NCBI GenBank assembly: GCA_026122225.1
Contig: JANEZZ010000519.1
Coordinates: 682,001-746,000, forward strand
Direction of reading: 5' to 3'
Length of the DNA: 64,000 nucleotides
DNA from: Heloderma charlesbogerti
Lineage: Eukaryota > Chordata > Lepidosauria > Squamata > Helodermatidae
The notes below the pieces were generated by a model, which was not told the DNA's origin, made no database searches, and saw nothing but the letters and a program-made list of their open reading frames with translations. Of the stretch, positions 50,755 through 61,451 are shown one piece after another. The translations under genes were made by a program, and so were the position numbers. Position 1 is the stretch's first letter; each line of letters opens with the position of its first letter.

Positions 50755-51123
50755 TAGGGATGTTGGAGAAATCCTCCACAGACCCCAATGAGTCTGAAGT
50801 CCACAGAGGATTGGATCCCTTACCTGCACCTCCAGGAGCAATCCTCTCTGGCTGGATCCTCCCCGCTGGTTGGCTCTGGAGCGGATTGACTGAGGATGCA
50901 AATGGCATCCCGTACGCCATTTGCGGCCGTAAAGGCCTTAGTTTAAGGTAAATGCAGCTGTAAATGGCTGCATTCACCTTAAACTTCGGAGCTGGCTGGC
51001 AGCTCCGTGGAATCACCACAGAGTGGAGCAGGCCAGCAAGGATTCTGGGGGGAGGGACGGATCGCCTCCCCTCAAGGGCAGATTCCCCAGCGGAGCAGCA
51101 GGTAGGGAATCCGCCCATCCCTA
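50755..51123. mobile_element. hAT-like element with perfect 8-bp duplication (relative of 37893-38693)
   Basis: TAGGGATGTTGGAG at the left, AATCCGCCCATCCCTA at the right, and CGTAAGCC on both sides (50747-50754 and 51124-51131). Internal hairpins: GCAAATGGCATCCCGTACGCCATTTGC and GGTAAATGCAGC against GCTGCATTCACC. AGGATTCTGGGGGGAGGGAC and the ATCGCCTCC block match, in reverse orientation, 37960-38005 of the larger element. Non-coding. Confidence 0.92.
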
Positions 51124-51130
51124 CGTAAGC

Positions 51131-51205
51131 CTGCAATCCTTGGAGTAAGTCCTATTCAACTCAGAATGATTTGCTCCTAAGTAAACATGATAGGATTGTG
51201 CTGTA
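51131..51205 (+). repeat. GCAATCCTATACA-type palindrome
   Basis: TGCAATCCTTGGAGTAAGTCC at the left and GTAAACATGATAGGATTGTGC at the right. It begins where the hAT-like element's duplication ends, so that element landed at the edge of this repeat. Confidence 0.65.
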
Positions 51206-51326
51206 GAAACCAAATTATCCTTTCAAACCAAGGGAGAGCAAGGCAAATTGCCATTTAAACTGGACTTTGTGGAAAACAAGCACACACATGACAATGAGGA
51301 AGAATTCAAGAGCATGCTATGCAGTG

Positions 51327-51329
<3 letters not shown>

Positions 51330-51361
<32 letters not shown>
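51330..51361 (+). repeat. (TG)n microsatellite
   Basis: About 15 uninterrupted GT units. Confidence 0.95.
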
Positions 51362-51362
<1 letters not shown>

Positions 51363-51927
51363 TAAATTTCTTGGACCTTTTTTACTTGAAGGGCTCAGCA
51401 CCTCTTTAGCTTGCAGAAAGACTTTGAAATTTGGCAGGGACTTGAGCATTGAGGTCAGGGAAGTGTTTTCTGCTGGCCCTGATTAGAGCTGTATGAATTT
51501 AGCTGAATTATGATCTGTTGAGCACATATATGTATGGCTTGACTCGGTCAGCTAGTACTAAAAGAAACTGATTTCAGTCCTGTTATGTCTGTTAACAGAA
51601 TGCTGGCAAGTGACTTTTCATCACTGTTAATAATCTAATTTGGCATTGCCAATAAGGGTTAATAATACTTGCCTAGGGTTTTTACAGACACATACTTAAT
51701 TTTGAACATTAAAAGCTTCCAATAATGCTTTGGAGAACGAAAAATGAAAATATTAAAATATGTTCTTTAAAAAAACCCAATGTTATGGAATTTATTTTAT
51801 GGCTATTTGATTCCTGTGGGGATAACAAAAGAAAAAAGTGAAACTTTGAAAACTAAATTGCATGCTGATAAATAGATTGTTTCCCAACAGATCCCTGCCT
51901 CCTGCCAACAAAGCTGAGGGTTGTTCT
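51362..51927. other. No recognised feature
   Basis: AT-rich, repeat-free by eye. No long ORF. Confidence 0.4.
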
Positions 51928-52043
51928 AGGTCGGGGCAGGGTACAACTGCCATCATCCCTAACAATTGGTTCTTCTAACTGGGGCTGATGGCAGTTGTAG
52001 TCCAAAAATATCAGGAGGGCACCAGGTTGCCTGCCCCTGCCCT
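51928..52043. mobile_element. hAT-like MITE, truncated copy
   Basis: AACTGCCATCATCCCTAACAATTGG, then GATGGCAGTTGTAGTCCAAA and GGGCACCAGGTTGCCTGCCCCTG. The left end is degenerate. Same family as 48621. Confidence 0.7.
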
Positions 52044-52163
52044 AGGTATTTATTGATTTTTGGAGTTTCTCAGTCAGATCATTGAAAGTTTCCCTACACT
52101 GAGTGGGATCATTGGTGCTTCTAGCACAGTATTGTCTACTGACACAAGCTCCTCAGTGTACGT

Positions 52164-52318
52164 ACATAAGAACATAAGAAGAGCCCTGCTGGATCAGACC
52201 AAGAGTCCATCTAGCCCAGTATTCTGTTCACAGTGGCCAACCAGCTGCCCACAGGAAACCCGCAAGCAGGACATGAGTGCAACAGCACTCACCCACTCAT
52301 GTTCCCCAGCAACTGGTG
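52164..52318 (-). mobile_element. CR1-clade LINE 3' end
   Basis: CATAAGAACATAAGAAGAGCC, TGCTGGATCAGACCAAGAGTC, CAGTATTCTGTTCACAGTGGCC and GCAAGCAGGACATGAGTGCAA are the minus-strand terminus of the 21430-22154 family. One of its least diverged copies here. Confidence 0.88.
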
Positions 52319-52324
52319 TATGTT

Positions 52325-52412
52325 TCTTTGCCTTGCCAACATCCTCTGACTGGCAATTGAAACTTGGTCCTTCAGAACGCAAAGCAAGAGCTGTGCCACT
52401 GACTTCTGGCAA
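52325..52412 (-). mobile_element. tRNA-derived SINE fragment, minus strand
   Basis: On the minus strand AGTCAGTGGCACAGCTCTTG, then CTTTGCGTTCTGAAGGACC and AAGTTTCAATTGCCAG follow the tRNA-like head order (GTGG.AGAGC, TTTGCATGCAGAAGG, GGTTCAAT) of the SINE at 54920. Confidence 0.5.
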
Positions 52413-52637
52413 CTTCCCTGTTTTCAGGGACTGGCAAATGTTCGGGTCACTCCTGATACTTTTGTGTTCCTCACTTAGGAGGAGATCAGAGCTTACACAG
52501 TCCAGAGGCTCAGTTACTCCCTTTGCAGGATGAGAAGGAGCCTGGCTAGCTCCTGAACCTTTAATGACAGGGGAAACTTGTGAGATGGGGGTCAGAAAAA
52601 CTGCACTGGCTGAAATTCCTTCAGCACAAACCTAAAA

Positions 52638-52772
52638 CAGGGGTAGGCACCTTAGCACCCTCCAGATGCTCCAGACATCAGTTCCCATGGGTCCTAGTCA
52701 GCATGGCCAGTGGATGTTGATTATGGGAATTGTAGTTAAAACATCTGGAGGGAACTAGGTTTCCCAACCCTG
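52638..52772. mobile_element. hAT-like MITE (same family as 48621)
   Basis: CAGGGGTAGGCACCTTAGCA and CTAGGTTTCCCAACCCTG are inverted ends; CCCTCCAGATGCTCC pairs with AAAACATCTGGAGGG. The flanks ACCTAAAA and TATTAAAA agree at five of eight bases. Confidence 0.8.
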
Positions 52773-53112
52773 TATTAAAATAATAATACTAGGATCCTTA
52801 TTTTCCTTGGATAAGAAGTTTGCACCTGCAAAGATCAACAGCAGAGATTCTGGTTTATGAGCAGATGTGCTGGGTGGCTTTGTTTTCTGCTAGGACCAGA
52901 TCCCACCCCACCTGGAAGACCTGCTGCAAAGGTGGGAGGAGATGGAAGGCTCCAGTTCAAATGGCAGACTTTTTGCCTCCTGCTCCTTGACATGGAATCC
53001 CAGCTGGCAGATTTGGAAGAGTGGTGGCAGTTCTGCCAGCTGGAAAGGGCTCTGTTTCAAGCAGGAGGTGAGAGCTCTCATCAGGCAGCCACATTGACAC
53101 TGCACATAACGT
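52773..53112. other. No recognised feature
   Basis: The ORF at 52857-53165 (102 codons) has no recognisable domain and overlaps an opposite-strand frame. Treated as chance. Confidence 0.4.
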
Positions 53113-53568
53113 CTTTAGGGCACAATCCTATCAAGATAGGTGGCTGCCTCCGAACTTGGAGGTGACCGCCTACCCTAAGCAAGGCAGGAGAGGCACAGGG
53201 GATCGTTCCTTCCGTGCCTCTCCCGCCCTGCTACTTTCCTCTAGACAGCTGTTTTCGGCTGTCCAGCCGTGCGGGACCGACTGGGACAGGAGGCTGCGTG
53301 TACAACACATAGGATGTGTCATATAAGCAGCTCTGCTCTCCCCACCCCAGAATGCCCCCCAGCCCCGCCCCTTTTCAGTCACTCTGAGCTCCTCTTGTGA
53401 GCGTGGAAGATGGGGCTTCTCTGCACTGCCTCTGAGACAGCGTAGACATGGAAGGAGGTCGGTTTTCCAGGAACCGACCTCACAGCGTGGGCTCTGAGGT
53501 TGGTTCCCAGAAAACAGCATATCCTATGGCCCTCTAGACAGTGTCTAGTGGCCATAGAATTGCTCCAA
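53113..53568 (-). mobile_element. Palindrome-rich DNA element, family D, copy 2
   Basis: TTAGGGCACAATCCTATC at one end and CCATAGAATTGCTCC at the other. Read on the minus strand its right half matches 6057-6300: GGGCCATAGGATATGC, then ACCAACCTCAGAGCCC and GAGGTCGGTTCCTGG. Hairpins include GACAGCTG with CAGCTGTC-like arms and a TGACACATCCTATGTGTTG block. About 456 bp. Confidence 0.65.
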
Positions 53569-53617
53569 GAGGGAATCCTTTTTCTGTAGCAAACCCAGAA
53601 GTGGAGTATTGATTAGT

Positions 53618-53795
53618 GCACAGGGTCTCCAAACTTTTTCAGTTGGTGAGTACATTTAGAATTTTGAGAGAGTGTCATGGATGCTCTCACAAAATGGCTG
53701 CCATGGGGGGGTTGCCACTCATGAAATGGCTGCCATGATAGGCATGGCTGGTCACAAAACACTCATTTCCCAGAATGCAAACTGGTGAGCCTAAA
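53618..53795. mobile_element. hAT-like remnant
   Basis: CACAGGGTCTCCAAACTTTTTCAG starts a unit with ATTTTGAGAGAGTGTCATGG and two AAAATGGCTGCCAT blocks. The start resembles hAT ends of the form CAGGG(T)TCTCAAAC. The right end is not seen. Confidence 0.45.
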
Positions 53796-54919
53796 AACAA
53801 AGTAATTTCCCCAAGAACCTAAGTATAAGGCAGATGTGGGATCTGAGCTCCAAAGCACAAAACCACTGTTTTGAATGCAAATAAAGATGGTACTGGAGGG
53901 CAGCACTTTGCTTTGCAGCATGCCACCCTCCCAGTTAAAAACCAAATACATTTAAAAAAAATCTTAAGAAATAAAATAAAAATTGTGATGGTCAGGGAAC
54001 CTGGAAGGTGCCAAGAGATATGGTGGACACCATGATGGAGCCCACAGGATTAGGGACCCCACTTGGAATTTGATGATCATGTGATATCCCAGAAGCACAA
54101 GCTGGTACAAACCCGCTCTTGGAGATGTGTGACTGGCCCATGCTGTACGATTGGATGACTGATCTTGGGTTTGACCTTGCCTCCCATTTAAGCCCAGCTT
54201 GCCACCATGAATTCTGCAATATAATTTGATTTGTTGGGCAGTTTGGCCCACACAGTTTATATTTTAAAACATTGCAGCTGCTTATAAAAAATCTCTCAGT
54301 TGTTTCCTTCCATTTGAAGTGGTTTTGTGTTTTGAACCAAACCTGAAGAGGAAAAGTGCAGTGTAAGCATTACTACCTGGCTTGGTTGAGATATCAAAAC
54401 ATAAACACTTTTGGTGACCTTGTAGAAGTGCTTGTTCTACTAACACACCTCAGCAACACTCGGATCATATGCTACACGAGCACAACTATTTTCTTGTTCT
54501 TGATCCAAAATTACTTTCCAAGACATTCTCATAGGACGGAGTTACTCATACAGGATGGAAATTAAAAAAAAAAAAATCCAAGTAAGACATTTGCAGGGCA
54601 GGGCAAAGTGATGAAAAATTGAAACATGACCGGTTGTGCCAGCTCAGTTCAGAATTATTCAAGCATTTCTTAGTTTATATTTGCAAAATCATATCCCCAC
54701 AGAACACACACGACTACCCCACTGTGTAACTTACATATGCTTAACCCAAAGTAAGATTTGCAGAGGCTTTCAGATGCTGTTTAGTCACCTTGGAGTGCAA
54801 TTCCAGTTATCTTTGTAACTGTGCAACGTAAATACAAAAGTATGTAAGCCTCTGGAGATACCCTTTGTGAGTGGACTTCCTCTCTGTTGTTTGGGCATTG
54901 CTCTCTGGCTTGCACAGGG
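53796..54919. other. No recognised feature
   Basis: About 1.1 kb without a repeat or gene that I can name. A12 tract at 54563-54574. Confidence 0.4.
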
Positions 54920-55105
54920 GTGGGGCCATGGCAAAGTGGTAGAGCACGGGCTCTGACATGCAGGAAATCCCAGCTTCAATCCCTGGCATCTTAAAAAGAT
55001 CAGTTAGCCGGTGATGAGAAAGACCTCTGTCTGGATAGCCACTGCCAGTCAGAGTAGACAGTTCTTGGCTAATGGACAAATTGTCTGACCTGGTAAATGG
55101 CAGCG
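54920..55105 (+). mobile_element. tRNA-Ala-like SINE, best copy
   Basis: GGGGCCATGGCAAAGTGGTAGAGC provides the tRNA 5' end and A box, GACATGCAGGAAATCCC the anticodon-arm region and GCTTCAATCCCTGGCATC the B box. The body reads GATGAGAAAGACCTCTGTCTGG, CCACTGCCAGTCAGAGTAGAC and TAAATGGCAGCGTCTG. Other copies: 6673-6882, 13087-13277. Not a functional tRNA: the acceptor stem is unpaired and the body continues 110 bp. Confidence 0.85.
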
Positions 55106-55139
55106 TCTGATATCCCTAAGCTTTCACTAAACTGCCTGG

Positions 55140-56025
55140 ATATGCAGTTATGGCTTGGATGAGGGCTAATAAACTGAAGCTGAATCCTGATAAGACAGAG
55201 AACCTATGGGCTGACAGTTCCCAGATCTGGGAATTGGGCTGTTTGCCTCTTCTGGATGGGGTCGTATTTCCTCTGAAGTAGCAGGTCCATATTTTCGGGG
55301 TGGTCCTGGACCCATCTCTGTCAGTGGAGGCCCAGGTGATCTTGGTGGCCCAGGGTGTCCATTACCAACTTCAGCTGGTATACCAACTACACCCGTTCCT
55401 GGATAGGGATAGCCTAGCCACAGTGATCCATGCACTAGTAACCTCACAATTACACTACTGTAATGTGCTCTATGTGGGGCTGAATTTGCGCCTGGTTCAG
55501 AAGCTTGCAGCTGGTGCAGAGTGGAGCAGCTAGGGTGCTCACCAGCTATGCTCACATAAGATCTGTGTTAAAAGATCTGCACTGGCTGCCTGTTAGCTAC
55601 CGAGCTATATTCAAGGTTATGTTATTGTCATACAAAGCTCTAAGCAACTTGGGACCAGGATCTCTAGCAGACTGCCTTACCTTATATATATATCCAGCCA
55701 ACCTTGCTGGTCATTCCGAAGTTAATGGAATGTCTCGACTCAATACCTTGATGGTGGGCCTTCTCAGTAGTGGCACCCACCCTCTGGAAAAAACTCCCCC
55801 ATGTAGTTTGGGAGGCAGAAATACCTCCTGAAAACACATGTGTTCACTCAGGCTTTCCCTGCCTTGTAATTAAATTAATCATGCTGCTCCACCTTACTGT
55901 CCCTCATATTGCTCTTATTGTAATTGTTTTTAATATTGTCGTTTAAATGTGATTTTAATATTGACATATTGGGGATTTTATTACATTTAGTGGTGTATAA
56001 ATATCACAAATAAATAACATAAATG
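55140..56025 (+). mobile_element. L2 LINE, 3' half
   Basis: WMRANKLKLNPDKTE opens it (TGGATGAGGGCTAATAAACTG), followed by FGVVLDPSLSVEAQV (ORF 55300-55533) and LHWLPVSYRAIFKVMLLSYKALSNLGPGS (ORF 55505-55831). The tail ends GGTGTATAAATATCACAAATAAATAAC. It is closest to the 10.1-kb copy (LGVLLEPSLSLEVQV) rather than the 15.5-kb copy. Stops and frameshifts throughout. Confidence 0.9.
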
Positions 56026-56078
56026 ATAAATGGACAATTGCAATTCTATTAGTTATTTCACACTCTGCAGCCCCTTTG

Positions 56079-56516
56079 TAGAGATTTATGACAAATTCGT
56101 TTCAGTTTATTTTTGATCAGGATTTACCCAGTTTGCACCTTCTGGACAAAACACAGAGTTGGGTGCAATTTGCGGTCAAAGTCTGTACATTTCTTAGCTT
56201 GCAATGTGATTCACGGACCCCTCCAAAAATGCGTTTGACAGCATGCATGTATTTGAAAAAAGCACATGAAAAAATCCATACTTTTGAAAAATGTGCACAA
56301 ATACATCTTAATCCATAGGACAAGAATGTGTACCTACATTGCAAAGATGCACACAATTGATATATACATTTGGGGAAAAAATACACATGAAAATATGCAT
56401 GCAAGAACAAAAAAAGCAAAGCTCGCAATCTGATACGGACTTGAGTCGGGATGAGCTTTGGGATGGAATTTGGAGAATTTTGGCGAGCTTGCGTTTTGCT
56501 GATCTGCACATCCCTA
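56079..56516. mobile_element. hAT-like element with 8-bp duplication
   Basis: TAGAGATTTATG at the left and CTGCACATCCCTA at the right; CCCCTTTG (56071-56078) and CCCCTTTC (56517-56524) flank it, 7/8. The interior is AT-rich with GGGATGGAATTTGGAGAATTTTGG near the right end. No transposase frame. Same terminal class as 37893, 47585 and 50755. Confidence 0.82.
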
Positions 56517-56524
56517 CCCCTTTC

Positions 56525-58010
56525 CTCTAAAATATTTGCAGAGTCTATTGTGTTTTGAGTTTTTGCACACTTTGTAGTTTAGACATGTATGTATTTTGAG
56601 GTTTTACTTGGACCGCAATCTGAGGGAAGATCCAAACAATAGGGAAAATAGGTAATTGGAAGTCCTGAAGTGTGGGTTCACATATTGTTCTTCCCTTTTT
56701 ACTCTCAGCAAGGGTAAGGATACAATTGAGGCTGCACTTGAAGGCACCTTGCCAGCTGTCATCTTTCAGCAGTCATGGTCATGGTATGTGATACGTATGG
56801 GAATGGCAGAGCTAAGAACACTGAGAAAGGGTGGGTGGTTCTCTCAGCCAAGATAAAGAGGGGGAGCAGATCCAGACCTAGGGTTGTACTTGCGTATACC
56901 TTGCATTTTATCTATCACCCCATTTTTCATTGGATCACTTCCAGTTATACTGATGTGCTGGTATATGATGCAGTAACTCCCCCATTTCACAGGCATTCTC
57001 TCTCTCCTATAGAGTACATGCATGCATTTCAGTTCTGGATACTACTGTTCTACCAAGCTTTTCTTTTCCTCTATGATAATTGTTTTCTTTTTAAACCCTG
57101 CACCTATTGTATAAGAACATCTAAGAGTGCAACCCTATTCCTAACCCATTGTGTTGATGGCTCAGGAGAGTGTGTTGGTGCCTCTCTGCTGGCCTCTTCT
57201 GGAGAAGAGGAGCAGCACTGTTGAGGGGGTCAGTTGTGGTGGAGGTCCTTGCTGTGCTTGGGTGGGTGGTAAGCAGGGCCAGCACCAAGGTAGGCATGGT
57301 CAAGTGCCTGCCAAAGGCCCACACCCCGGCAGGGGACTCACTGAGAAGAGCCCCCTGGAGCTGCTCCTCCTCTTCGCCTGCCTCTCACTCTGGCCTTGAT
57401 GATAGATAGAGGTGGAGAGAAGGAGGAGCAGGAGATGCCACTGCCTACTTGCCAAGGACCCTCAAAAACATGGCACTGGGAGTAGCTGGTAGAAAGCCCC
57501 AAACAGGGTGCTTTGTGGGTGGGGAGGAGACAGCTTGGAATCATTTGGGTCACAAGCCACTCTGTCTCCCTGAGACAGACCTGATCTGGGCTATGATACG
57601 ATAGCCAGGAGTGAATATAGCAAAACATACAAAAACAGCTCCCCCGCTCCCCCCACACTCCTTAAGCCCTAGCCAGAGTGAGCCGGCAGGGCTTGGAATG
57701 CACTGGTGGATCTGACACGCTGCTCCGCGGGTCCGCCCTGGACCTACTTTGGATTGCTCTGCTGGTTGCGTCTTTCTCAATTGCATTGTGCCTTTTGCAT
57801 TGCAATGAGCATGCCAAATCTCAAAAATCAATGTAAAAGACTCCAGCATTGTGAAGCCATGTGAAAGATGGGGAACAAATCTGTGCGGATCATTGGGTAA
57901 GGTGAGTGGGGAGAGTTGTTCTTCATTTGCTCATAAAAGGCAACAAATTGCTATGTTTTTAAAAAAGAAAAGCCCAAGACAGTAGCAATTATTCTATTGA
58001 TAAGAAATGA
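56525..58010. other. No confidently recognised feature
   Basis: About 1.5 kb. CAGGGCCAGCACCAAGG at 57276 could be the end of another short DNA element, but I cannot find its partner. ORFs of 79-149 codons here have no recognisable domain. Confidence 0.4.
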
Positions 58011-58024
58011 AGAATGCAAGCATG

Positions 58025-58384
58025 TTCATGTCTCCACTGGGCAAATGTGTACAGACGATTTCTTTGAGAACTAGTATCCATTCAGAGCTTATGCCAGCCA
58101 ACACTCAACCTGTTGACATACTGCTAAATCTCATGAGTCATTCTGGTCAGAAATTCTATCCTCATACAATTTCATGGCTACTCCAGTATAATCCTAACTG
58201 TTTTTTCTACCTCCTGGACCTTTATTACTTCCATTGCTGTACTTATGGTCTCGTTGTTGTCTTTATTATCTTATTATTTCCTCCTGTATGTTTAAAGGAC
58301 TTTACATTGATTTCCCCTCTTATTTATTTTCCCCTCTTATTGTTACTCTTATAAAAAATCAATAAACTTTTTTTTTTCTAAAAA
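58025..58384 (+). mobile_element. Candidate L1-type retroinsertion (3' end) with 15-bp duplication
   Basis: AAGAATGCAAGCATG (58010-58024) and AAGAATACAAGCATG (58384-58398) match at 14 of 15 bases. Directly before the right copy lies AATCAATAAACTTTTTTTTT and a short A run, like an L1-type polyadenylated end. The inner sequence (TGTATGTTTAAAGGACTTTA, TTCCCCTCTTATTTATTTTC) resembles an L1 3' UTR by memory only; no ORF2 sequence is present. Confidence 0.55.
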
Positions 58385-58398
58385 AGAATACAAGCATG

Positions 58399-58974
58399 CT
58401 TAAAAAAGGAAAAGAAATTAATTATCAATTATCTAACTAATGTTGCTGGGAGAAATATAGTATTACAGTTTCAAAAGGCAGAAGAAATATAACCTTTCTG
58501 TGAACCTCACAGCCCTACTTGAAGCATAAATTTAAAACCTATTAGCCAAGAGGCTTTTTGGCACAGGACTGGGGTCTACAAGCAGAATTCCGTCTGCAGG
58601 TATGAATGCACAAAATCTCTCCGCCTCACGGAACTTTGAGCCCCAAGACATTTCTTATGTTTTGGTTTAATTTGCTATAGCCCATGTAAGAAAGGCTTCT
58701 GTGGTCTTGATCGACTTGGGGCCACAGTTTTGGTCCTTGGAGTCTTCCTGGCTTCCTCTCTATCCTGCTAGGAAAATGCCTTGAAAGGGTGATAAAAAGG
58801 CTAGAATAACTGAAGTAAAACAGAAAGAGGTGTTCTTTCATAACACTCTCTGGTGATTTATACTTGTTGTCTGCTACCACAATCAGGAGAAGGATCTGCA
58901 GTGAGTAAAATCTTTATATTAATTAATAGCTAACTTCACCCCCTCACCACCATTGAGGGAATCTGAGGGAATGA
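58399..58974. other. No recognised feature
   Basis: Unassigned sequence. Confidence 0.4.
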
Positions 58975-59290
58975 TGTAAGGTAGCCACTTCCAAAAGAAG
59001 GAAACATATCACCCAAAACGAGGATCAAAAGAGGATACCAATTTGCAAAAATATTGCATATGCTAATTTATATGTACAGATCAAATTTAGAAATAATAAT
59101 TATAATTTAAATAGAAATACTGTACGTCTCACCATACTGTGGAAGACTGTGACCAGGCAACCTGTGTCCAGATGCTGTTGATGGGCAAATTCAAGGCCCA
59201 GCTCTTCCTTCTGATGGTTTTTTATCTTTAGTCCAAACTTGGATTGGACAGCCTTTCAAATTGAGGATGCCTTCAAAATAGAGGACAATC
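58975..59290 (+). repeat. Repeat E, copy 3
   Basis: ATCACCCAAAACGAGGATCAAAAGA, AGATCAAATTTAGAAATAATA, AATTTAAATAGAAATACTG, CTCACCATACTGTGGAAGACTGTGACC, and TTGGATTGGACAGCCTTTCAAATTG. The longest plus-strand copy. Confidence 0.7.
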
Positions 59291-60921
59291 TTCGGGCAGC
59301 TGTACTACTAGAGGACACTTCTCTGAAAAAAAGGACTCATGGCCACCTTGAGAGTCATGGGGTACAAAGTGTGATAGCATGGATTCCATCCACTTTACTT
59401 CTATATCAGGATGACCCCACTCTGACTGAGAGCCCCACCACAGCCATCTGTTCCACATTTGGCTCTTCAGAGCCTACGCATCAAAGGATGTGCTGGGGCA
59501 GTCCTGGCCAAGTAACCACACCCTGAGCAGATAAGTCTTGGATAGGTGAGCTGGGGAAGCACCTCCATCAGGCTCCTTCCTCCATCGACTGTCACCTGGC
59601 AGCAGGGCGTGGCAGAAGAAGACAGAAAAGGAAAGCAAGACCACTCCATTCTCTCTGCTGAGAGACCAGCAGTGTTCGGCTCCTCCTCTCCTTGGGCTGT
59701 TTTCCATTCCAACTTGTCGTTATAAGAACTTTGTAAGTAAGAACTAGTGCCTGTGTTTACTTGTTTCCATTGTCCCTCCTAATCAATTTTCCTTTTCTGT
59801 TGTGTCTTTTAGATTGTAAGCCTGAGGGCAGGAACTGCCTTGTTACTGATCTTTGTAAGCTGTGCTGGAAGTCTTTTCATGGCTGAGTAGTGGACTAAAA
59901 TCTTTCAGTTAAATAAATATATAGATTCTAGTCTCTGTGCTCCTCAAATGAAATAACACTGAAAGCCTGGCCTAAGGAAAACCACTTCACCCTCAAAATG
60001 ATACCTTTGAATGTTCAGCTTCCCAATAGCGAAAATGGAAGTTTTCCCTCTCTAAGGCTAATTGCAGTGTGGGGGGCGGGGAAAGGATTTTTGTCAGGAT
60101 TGCAGTTAGGGAGGGAAGGTCAAACCTCCCCTCCCCACTTGCTGTAGTCCCAGTGAGAATCACCTCCCTTGTGTCTAGTATTAATTAAAAAAAAAACCCA
60201 GATGTGGTTGCTAACCATACAATTAAAGTAATGTTAAGTGTGGGCACAGATTTCAAATTTGGAAACTGGACAGATTTAACAGATGTCGTTTTAAAATATT
60301 TTCTTTGCAACCACACAGGCCACATCATCCGAGCATTATCTCTATCTATGCACATGTGCAAAATGTCACACCCACGTGGGTATTTGGGGTGTTGGTGAAA
60401 AATCTTTCTCTTCTTCATTAATATTCAGAATAACAACTGAATCTGCCCTGGAGCTGGTGAGACTATTTGGCTACCCATTTAATCTTGGATATTCGCTATG
60501 AAAAAAGGTTCTTGGTCAACAGCTTTTACAATTGTGAGGCAGCAGGGAGAGGAAGACATCTCAAAATGATGTTTTGCTGCTCCAGAGTTCACATTTTGGT
60601 TTCAGTTGTGATTTTCCTGGATGGCAGTTTTATGGGCAAATGGCTCTGTTAAAAAAAGCAATGCATGCTGGTGATATCATGAATACGCCACATCGTGTAT
60701 GATGTCCGCTGGTGACAACAGATTTATAGTTTTCTCCTCTCATAAAAATCCAGTATCTTGCCAAATGAAGTCCAGCTGGAGTTGTGAAATTGGTAAATAC
60801 AAAGAGACCATGTTGCAATATGAAAAAGAAGAAGAAGCTTTTTCAGTCAATGTTAATCTGCAGTATTTGGAAGAATGTAGACTAAGAATTTAGCCTCAGA
60901 ATGTTTGATATTTGTAACACA
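59291..60921. other. No recognised feature
   Basis: About 1.6 kb without identifiable repeat or gene. GGACAATCTTCGGG and GAGGACACTTC continue loosely from repeat E to about 59330. Confidence 0.4.
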
Positions 60922-61165
60922 GGGTGCTTCCAGAGAGAGGGCTCTAAGTTCTACTAGTGAAAAGGCATTGTGCAGCTATTCCATCTTTTTTCTCCTTAAT
61001 AGATTTTTTTTTTCTGGTAAGGAAAGACAAGGAAGAAGAGATGGGAAAACATGTGAGGGTTGCAAATGGAAGATGACATCATGTGGACACCTCCCCCACC
61101 CTAAAATTATGTTTCTATGACAGGGCGATTGCAGGATGAAAGCCTTGTTAGAATCGGAGAAGCCT
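60922..61165 (+). mobile_element. 'GGGTGCTTCCAG' DNA element, plus copy
   Basis: CAGGGTGCTTCCAGAGAGAGGG is the best preserved end of the family. AAAGGCATTGTGCAGCTATTCC, TCTCCTTAATAGATTTTTT, GATGGGAAAACATGTG and GGGCGATTGCAGGATGAAAG follow, matching 8926-9090 and, inverted, 3947-4164. The right end (expected near TCTGGAAGCACCC) is degraded. Confidence 0.65.
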
Positions 61166-61305
61166 TGTTTTGTTGCCTTGGAAAGGAATATATGAATAAT
61201 TTTACTTAGGGGTGGCATTTCTTTTCTAGCAGGGCTCCTGAGCCTTTAACAGCAGCATGTTAGGAAGAAATTCAACATGTGCCACTTCCTTCATCAATGT
61301 AGACC

Positions 61306-61451
61306 AGGGGTAGGCAACCTGATGTCCTCCAGATGTTTTGGACTACAAGCCCCAGCCATTTTAGCTAATGGCCAAACTGGCTAAATTTGTAGCCATGGGA
61401 TTATGGGATTTGTAGTCCAAAACATCTGGAGGGGCCAGGTTACTTGCCCTG
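61306..61451. mobile_element. hAT-like MITE (same family as 48621)
   Basis: CAGGGGTAGGCAACCTGATG and GGCCAGGTTACTTGCCCTG are inverted ends; CCTCCAGATGTTTTGGACTA pairs with TAGTCCAAAACATCTGGAGG exactly. ATGTAGAC on the left and (G)ATGTAATC on the right may be the duplication (6/8). Confidence 0.85.

Noticed and set aside
54920..54992. tRNA-Ala gene
   Set aside because: The A and B boxes are present but the acceptor stem does not close, and the sequence continues directly into a SINE body shared with 6673-6882 and 13087-13277.
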